Both the position numbers and the translations under genes were made by a program. The notes below the pieces were generated by a model that was not told the origin of the DNA, searched no databases, and saw nothing but the letters and a program-made list of their open reading frames with translations. Positions 59,703 through 64,000 of a stretch of 64,000 bases of DNA are shown here, one piece after another. Source of the stretch: Streptomyces sp. SN-593 (lineage in GTDB: Bacteria; Actinomycetota; Actinomycetes; Streptomycetales; Streptomycetaceae); assembly GCF_016756395.1 (NCBI RefSeq), contig NZ_AP018365.1:6203001-6267000 (forward strand), in the 5' to 3' direction. The stretch's first letter is position 1. Each line of letters begins with the position of its first letter.

Positions 59703-60578
59703 TCAGTAGCCGAAGTCCTGGGTCCACCAGGGGCCGCCGGTGCCGAAGTGGGCGCCGACGCCGAGGGTCTTGTAGTCGCAGTTGAGGATGTTCGCGCGGT
59801 GGCCGGGACTGTTCATCCACGCGGTCATCACCGCCTGGGCGTCGGCCTGGCCCATGGCGATGTTCTCGCCGCCGAGGTTGCTGATGCCGAGCTTCGCCGC
59901 GCGGGCCCAGGGGTCGTTTCCGTCCGGGTCGGTGTGGCTGAAGAAGCCGCGGGCGGCCATGTCGTCGCTGAAGTCCTGCGCGAGCGTGTCCAGGGACGAG
60001 CTGGCGGTGAGCGGCTGGCAGCCGGCGGTGGCGCGCTGCTCGTTGACCAGGCCGAGGATCTCGGCCCGGGCGGAGGCCACCGCGCCGCCGGCGGCCGGGA
60101 CGGTGGCCGTGGGCGCCGTGGTCCGCGGCGCGAGGGTCGTCACCGGGGTGGTGGGCGCGGCCGTGGTGCGGGTGGGGGTGGGCGCGGCGGCCTTGGTGGT
60201 GGCCGGGTGGGACGGCGTGGCGCCGCGGGCCGTCGTGGCCGGGGTGCGGGCGGGCGTGCTCGCGGTGGTCGACCCGGGCGCGGGGGCGGTGGTGCCGTCG
60301 GACGAGGGGGTGTTGGTGTCCAGCAGGGACGACGGCGCACCGTCGCCGGTCGGCCCGGCCCCGTCCGCCTGGTTCAGCCCGCCGTCGCCGTCGAGGTGGT
60401 GCAACTGGCCGTCGAGGTCGGACAGCAGCCCCGAGGACGCCGCGACCGCACCCACCGCGAGAGCCGCCGACGAGGCCAGCAGGCCCGTCCGCACGGGGTG
60501 GTGCCTACGGCGGCCGCGGTGGCCGCGCGGCCCCGGCTGCGGGGCCGCGGGCTGGGCATGTCGGCTGTGACGCCCCAT
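59703..60578 (-). CDS. Secreted or membrane-anchored CAP/SCP-domain protein
   Basis: 291 aa. Arg/His-rich N-terminus, then a hydrophobic signal-anchor (TGLLASSAALAVGAVAASSGLL, about residues 38-60), a Thr/Ala/Pro-rich stalk (about 75-165), and a C-terminal CAP (SCP/PR1) domain (about 170-291) with LVNEQRATAGCQPLTASSSLDTLAQDFSDDMAARGFFSHTDPDG split features: GENIAMG, WMNSPGHRANILNCDYKTLGVG. The family includes YkwD-like proteins with possible lipid/sterol or peptidase roles. ATG at 60578; the longer upstream frame is antisense to acylphosphatase and not real. Confidence 0.9.
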   Translation of the reverse strand: MGRHSRHAQPAAPQPGPRGHRGRRRHHPVRTGLLASSAALAVGAVAASSGLLSDLDGQLHHLDGDGGLNQADGAGPTGDGAPSSLLDTNTPSSDGTTAPAPGSTTASTPARTPATTARGATPSHPATTKAAAPTPTRTTAAPTTPVTTLAPRTTAPTATVPAAGGAVASARAEILGLVNEQRATAGCQPLTASSSLDTLAQDFSDDMAARGFFSHTDPDGNDPWARAAKLGISNLGGENIAMGQADAQAVMTAWMNSPGHRANILNCDYKTLGVGAHFGTGGPWWTQDFGY

Positions 60579-60747
60579 CGCCGGATTCCTCACTGCTCGC
60601 ACTGCTCGCCTGAACTGCTCCGAACGGGTGAAGCTGTTGCAACGGTGAAGCCGTTGAGGGGGGACTGTAGCGAATGTCTGCGCACCGGACGAGGTTCCGT
60701 GGTCAGGCGGCCGGGACCGGCGGGCCGCGGCGGGATAGCGTGCCCCC

Positions 60748-61029
60748 ATGAACGAAGAGGTCCGGCTGACCGCCTGGGTCCGCGGCCGGGTGCAGGGTGT
60801 CGGGTTCCGCTGGTGGACCCGGGCGACCGCGCTGGAGATCGGCGCGCTGGCCGGATACGCGGGCAACCTCTCCGACGGCCGGGTCCAGGTGGTCGCGGAG
60901 GGTGACTTCGAGCGGTGCGAACGGCTGCTGGCGTGGCTGCGGCACGGCGACACGCCCGGACGCGTGGACGGCGTGACGGAAATCTGGGGGGTCACCCGCG
61001 GGGGATACGAAGGATTCGAGATCCGATGA
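60748..61029 (+). CDS. acyP: Acylphosphatase
   Basis: 93 aa. Hydrolyses carboxyl-phosphate bonds. RGRVQGVGFRWWTR with the catalytic Arg, and GYAGNLSDGRVQVVAEGD with the catalytic Asn. ATG lies 6 nt after TAGCGT without a Shine-Dalgarno, so it is likely leaderless. Location shortly before smc is typical for actinobacteria. Confidence 0.95.
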   Translation: MNEEVRLTAWVRGRVQGVGFRWWTRATALEIGALAGYAGNLSDGRVQVVAEGDFERCERLLAWLRHGDTPGRVDGVTEIWGVTRGGYEGFEIR

Positions 61030-61339
61030 CCGCAACCCGTTGCCTTCCGGCGATCGGCGTGTCAGGCTGCCCCCAGCGAGGATGATCGCCAAGCCTCGCG
61101 AGTGACCACGCGGGCGGCCCGCGGCGCACGTCGGCGCCGTGTTTTCTGAGGCGCACCCGATCGCTGGGCTGTGATCGTGTTGACCGTCCCCGGTTTTGGT
61201 GAGACGCTGGAAGCCCCGCGCACCGCGGCACCAAGGAATGTTCATGGCAGCCGCGACTTCGAGGAAAACGCGCGGGAGCGACCCCTCAACCACGACCCAC
61301 CCGCCCCGGTCGGTCACTCAGTGTGGAGGACCATCCATC
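61030..61339 (+). other. Intergenic region after acylphosphatase
   Basis: 310 nt without a supported gene. TTGACC at about 61180 is followed 17 nt later only by GACGCT, a weak promoter candidate for the small coiled-coil gene. Confidence 0.4.
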
Positions 61340-61543
61340 ATGGCAAAGGCGCTTCTCGGTTACGTCGGCGGTCCCGACCCGCGACTCCTCTCCGAGATGC
61401 GAAGGCTTCAGCAGCGCGTCCAGGACCTGGAGTCCGAGCTGATCCGCATGCAGGCGGAGAACGACGCCCTGACTGTCGCATCGCGCGAAGACTCGCTGCT
61501 CGACAGCATCGACGTCACCCGCGCGGAGCCCGCGCTCGCCTGA
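61340..61543 (+). CDS. Small coiled-coil hypothetical protein (67 aa)
   Basis: 67 aa. MAKALLGYVGGPDPRLLSEMRRLQQRVQDLESELIRMQAEND-type sequence: a short N-terminus, then a leucine-rich heptad helix (residues about 17-45) and an acidic end (SREDSLLDSIDVTRAEPALA). GGAGGA lies 9 nt before the ATG. A conserved actinomycete hypothetical protein as I recall; function unknown, perhaps a dimerising partner. Confidence 0.85.
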   Translation: MAKALLGYVGGPDPRLLSEMRRLQQRVQDLESELIRMQAENDALTVASREDSLLDSIDVTRAEPALA

Positions 61544-61792
61544 TCCGGCGGGTGACGGGTACCTTCCCCCACCGACATCGCCGGACAGCGTGCTGGGACC
61601 GGTACTCCTCCGGTCCTCCAGCGGCCCGTCCTTCGTCTCTCTCTCCTGAGTCGTCGCCGCGTGCGGCGCTGAGTCACTGTTGCGTGCGTCACTGTTGCGT
61701 GCGCCGCCGCGATCACGCGTCTGCGGCACCACGCGAATGCCCCGACCCGTACCGCCGCGAGCCGTCGCGGCGGAACACGGTCACGGCACTTC

Positions 61793-61817
61793 AAGGGACG
61801 CCTTCGAGGCGTCCCTT
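61793..61817 (+). terminator. Terminator upstream of smc
   Basis: AAGGGACGCCT (61793-61803) with AGGCGTCCCTT (61807-61817) is an 11-bp perfect stem (effective TTCG-type tetraloop), followed by CGTCGTGTT. It closes the preceding transcription unit. Confidence 0.75.
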
Positions 61818-61964
61818 CGTCGTGTTCCGGTCCTGCTCCCCGCGGTCCTGTTCCCGCCCCTCGCCTTCTGATCCGCACGCGTCACGTGCCCGACGATCAC
61901 CCGTTGCCCCGGTTCTACGTCTGATCTGCCCTGCATGTTCCTCGGTGAAACCGGACCCGGCGGG

Positions 61965-61970
61965 TAGAGT
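61965..61970 (+). promoter_or_regulatory. smc -10 box
   Basis: TAGAGT ends 8 nt before the smc GTG, with no Shine-Dalgarno, consistent with a leaderless or near-leaderless transcript. The -35 is not clear. Confidence 0.5.
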
Positions 61971-61978
61971 CGACCGGC

Positions 61979-64000
61979 GTGCATCTCAAGAGCCTCACGC
62001 TGCGCGGCTTCAAGTCGTTCGCCTCGGCGACGACGTTGCGCTTCGAGCCGGGAATCACCTGCGTCGTCGGTCCCAACGGCTCCGGCAAGTCCAACGTGGT
62101 GGACGCGCTGTCGTGGGTGATGGGCGAACAGGGTGCCAAGTCGCTGCGCGGCGGCAAGATGGAGGACGTCATCTTCGCCGGCACCACCGGGCGCCCCCCG
62201 CTGGGCCGCGCCGAGGTGTCGCTGACCATCGACAACACCGACGGCGTGCTGCCGATCGAGTACGCCGAAGTCACCATCACCCGGATCATGTTCCGCAACG
62301 GCGGCAGCGAGTACCAGCTCAACGGCGACACCTGCCGGCTGCTGGACATCCAGGAACTGCTCTCCGACTCCGGTATCGGCCGCGAGATGCACGTCATCGT
62401 CGGCCAGGGCCAGCTCGACTCCGTCCTGCACGCCGACCCGATGAGCCGCCGTGCCTTCATCGAGGAGGCGGCCGGCGTCCTCAAGCACCGCAAGCGCAAG
62501 GAGAAGGCGCTGCGGAAGCTCGACGCGATGCAGGCCAACCTCGCCCGCGTCACCGACCTCACCGCCGAGCTGCGCCGCCAGCTCAAGCCGCTCGGCCGGC
62601 AGGCCCAGGTCGCCCGCCGCGCCGCCGTCATCCAGGCCGACCTGCGCGACGCCCGGCTGCGGCTGCTCGCCGACGACCTGGTGACGCTGCGCGAGGCACT
62701 GCGCGCCGAGGTCGCCGACGAGGCCGCGCTCAAGGAGCGCCGGGACGCCGTCGAGACCGAACTCGCCGCCGCCGTACGCCGTGAGGCCCACCTGGAGGAG
62801 CAGGTGCGGGCCCTGACCCCGCGGGTCAACGACGCCCAGGCCACCTGGTACGCGCTGTCCCAGCTCACCGAGCGGGTGCGCGGCACCATCGGGCTGGCCG
62901 AGCAGCGCCACCGGCACGCCACCGGCCAGCCGGCCGAGGAGCGGCGCGGCCGCGAACCGGAGGACATGGAGCGCGAGGCCGCCCGCATCCGGGAACAGGA
63001 GGCCGAACTCGTCGAGGCGCTCGACGCGGCCGAGCACGCCCTGGAGGACACCGTCGCCCACCGGGCCGAGCTGGAGCACCGGCTCGCCGAGGAGGAGAAC
63101 CGGCTGCGGGTCGCCGCCCGCGCCGTCGCCGACCGCCGCGAGGGCCTGGCGCGGCTGAACGCCCAGGTCAACGCGGCGCGTTCGAAAGCGGGTTCGGCCG
63201 AGGCCGAGATCGGCCGGCTCTCGGCCGCCCGGGACGAGGCCCGCGACCGCGCCGAGTCCGCGCAGGGCGAGTACGAGGAACTGCGCGCCCAGGTCGAGGG
63301 GCTGGACGCCGACGACACCGAACTCGAGGCCCGCTTCGAGGCCGCCCGCTCCGCGCAGGCCGCGGCGGACGACGAGTTCAGCGCTGCGCGGGAGGCGGCC
63401 ACCACCGCGGAGCGCCGGCGCGCCGCCGTGGCCGCCCGCCGTGACGCCCTCGCCCCTTCGCTGCGCCGCAAGGACGGCACCGGCGCGCTGCTGGCGCGGG
63501 CCGGGACACCGGACGGCCTGGACGGCGTCCTCGGTTCGGCCGCCGAACTGCTCCAGGTCACCCCGGGGTTCGAGGTCCCGCTCGCCGCCGCCCTCGGCGT
63601 CGCGGCCGACGCGGTGGCCGTGTCCGGTCCGGCGGCCGCCGCGGAGGCGCTGCGGCTGCTCCGCAAGGAGGACGGGGGGCGCGCCGCGCTGCTGCTCGCA
63701 CGGCCGTCCGGCGCGGCCGCGACCGCGCCGGTGGCCGGCGGCCCCGCCGCGGGGTCGGCCACGGAATCCGCAGGTCAGGCTGCGGGGGCCGCCGCCCAGG
63801 CCGCAGGGGGGCCGGCCCCCTCCGGGCGCGGCGCTGCCGATCCCGTCCTGCCCGGCCAGTCCGCCGGGGAGCGCGACCGGGCGGAGCACGGCTCGGTACC
63901 GGGGCAGGCGGACGGCGCCGGTTCCGCCGCGGGCTCCGCGGAGCCGGGCGACGGTCGTACGGCGTACGGCGCCGAGGCCGGCGAGGTCCCCTCGGGGGCA
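61979..64000 (+). CDS. smc: Chromosome segregation protein SMC (3' end outside window)
   Basis: 674 codons are present and the frame is open at the window end. SMC-ScpAB condensin ATPase that organises and segregates chromosomes, including during sporulation. N-terminal ATPase head: RGFKSFASATTLRFEPGI, Walker A GPNGSGKS (residues 31-38), and Q-loop in VVGQGQLD. A long coiled coil (about 165-500) follows, then the hinge (from about 510; LDGVLGSAAELLQV and AAALGVAADAVAV). After RAALLLARPSG (about residue 580) comes an Ala/Gly/Pro-rich stretch reaching the window edge, apparently a low-complexity insert of at least 90 residues within the hinge. The GTG start gives the standard MHLKSLTLRGFKSF N-terminus. 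Confidence 0.95.
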   Translation, partial: MHLKSLTLRGFKSFASATTLRFEPGITCVVGPNGSGKSNVVDALSWVMGEQGAKSLRGGKMEDVIFAGTTGRPPLGRAEVSLTIDNTDGVLPIEYAEVTITRIMFRNGGSEYQLNGDTCRLLDIQELLSDSGIGREMHVIVGQGQLDSVLHADPMSRRAFIEEAAGVLKHRKRKEKALRKLDAMQANLARVTDLTAELRRQLKPLGRQAQVARRAAVIQADLRDARLRLLADDLVTLREALRAEVADEAALKERRDAVETELAAAVRREAHLEEQVRALTPRVNDAQATWYALSQLTERVRGTIGLAEQRHRHATGQPAEERRGREPEDMEREAARIREQEAELVEALDAAEHALEDTVAHRAELEHRLAEEENRLRVAARAVADRREGLARLNAQVNAARSKAGSAEAEIGRLSAARDEARDRAESAQGEYEELRAQVEGLDADDTELEARFEAARSAQAAADDEFSAAREAATTAERRRAAVAARRDALAPSLRRKDGTGALLARAGTPDGLDGVLGSAAELLQVTPGFEVPLAAALGVAADAVAVSGPAAAAEALRLLRKEDGGRAALLLARPSGAAATAPVAGGPAAGSATESAGQAAGAAAQAAGGPAPSGRGAADPVLPGQSAGERDRAEHGSVPGQADGAGSAAGSAEPGDGRTAYGAEAGEVPSGA

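Larger units (their letters stand above)
61544..61978 (+). other. Intergenic region upstream of smc
   Basis: 435 nt without a supported gene. It contains a 15-bp tandem duplication (61674-61688 and 61689-61703), a terminator (61793-61817) and the smc promoter. Confidence 0.7.

Overview
The window is a stretch of actinomycete core chromosome, almost certainly Streptomyces or a very close relative. The evidence is very high GC with strong third-position GC bias, two complete conservons, a lysine-tailed HupS, the AccB/AccE carboxylase pair, an NdgR-type IclR regulator beside leuCD, in-frame TTA (bldA) codons, Streptomyces-type palindromic repeats, and a gene order that from memory matches the S. 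coelicolor ilvB-to-smc region. There is no sign of a prophage, ICE, CRISPR array or large secondary-metabolite cluster.

Layout. 1-2 kb: 3' part of a PAS-GGDEF-EAL cyclic-di-GMP protein. 2-8 kb: ilvB-ilvN-ilvC and serA, with an attenuator (leader peptide plus terminator) before ilvB. 8-13 kb: a Uma2-family gene, then a PucR-like regulator divergent from the proline catabolism pair (proline dehydrogenase, P5C dehydrogenase). 13-17.5 kb: leuB, ilvE and citramalate synthase cimA, the last behind a second attenuator with its own leader peptide. 17.7-22.3 kb: a GNAT protein, two coupled CitE-like CoA-ester lyases, and accB-accE. 22.4-25.1 kb, minus strand: gltX, an FAH-family gene, and a small protein with a duplicated ANPRRT motif. 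25.6-36.9 kb: two tandem conservons (cvnA-B-C-D twice). 37.1-37.4 kb: tRNA-Gln and two tRNA-Glu. 37.5-41.6 kb: ndgR divergent from leuC-leuD, a TTA-containing small gene, and hupS. 41.7-48.7 kb: a small OB-fold-like gene, a MITE-like element, cofC, plsC-gpsA-ddl, a DUF3515 gene, a stand-alone Lrp ligand domain, and thiL-thiD. 48.8-57 kb: rpmB, a DAK/FakA-like protein, recG, rsmD, coaD and a coiled-coil protein. 56.5-61.5 kb: yceD-like, rpmF, rnc and mutM, then an HxlR regulator, a CAP-domain secreted protein, acylphosphatase and a small coiled-coil protein. 61.98 kb to the end: the 5' part of smc.

How it fits together. Much of the region is branched-chain amino acid synthesis: ilvBNC, leuB, ilvE, cimA, leuCD and ndgR. 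It appears to be controlled by ribosome-mediated attenuation (ilvB, cimA) and by NdgR (leuCD). Proline breakdown and acetyl-CoA carboxylase sit beside it. The conservons are membrane-associated kinase-like/GTPase signalling units peculiar to actinomycetes.

Most notable observations: a 305-bp block that is 100% identical between the two cvnB copies and has atypical codon use; a tandem-repeat tail in CvnA1; a 20-bp element shared upstream of both conservons; the leaderless Leu-Ile-Ile leader peptide and attenuator of cimA; TTA codons in the c-di-GMP gene and in a 74-aa gene; a 170-bp MITE whose end supplies the cofC stop codon; and many genes with a -10 box placed for leaderless transcription. 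All comparisons with other genomes are from memory and were not searched.
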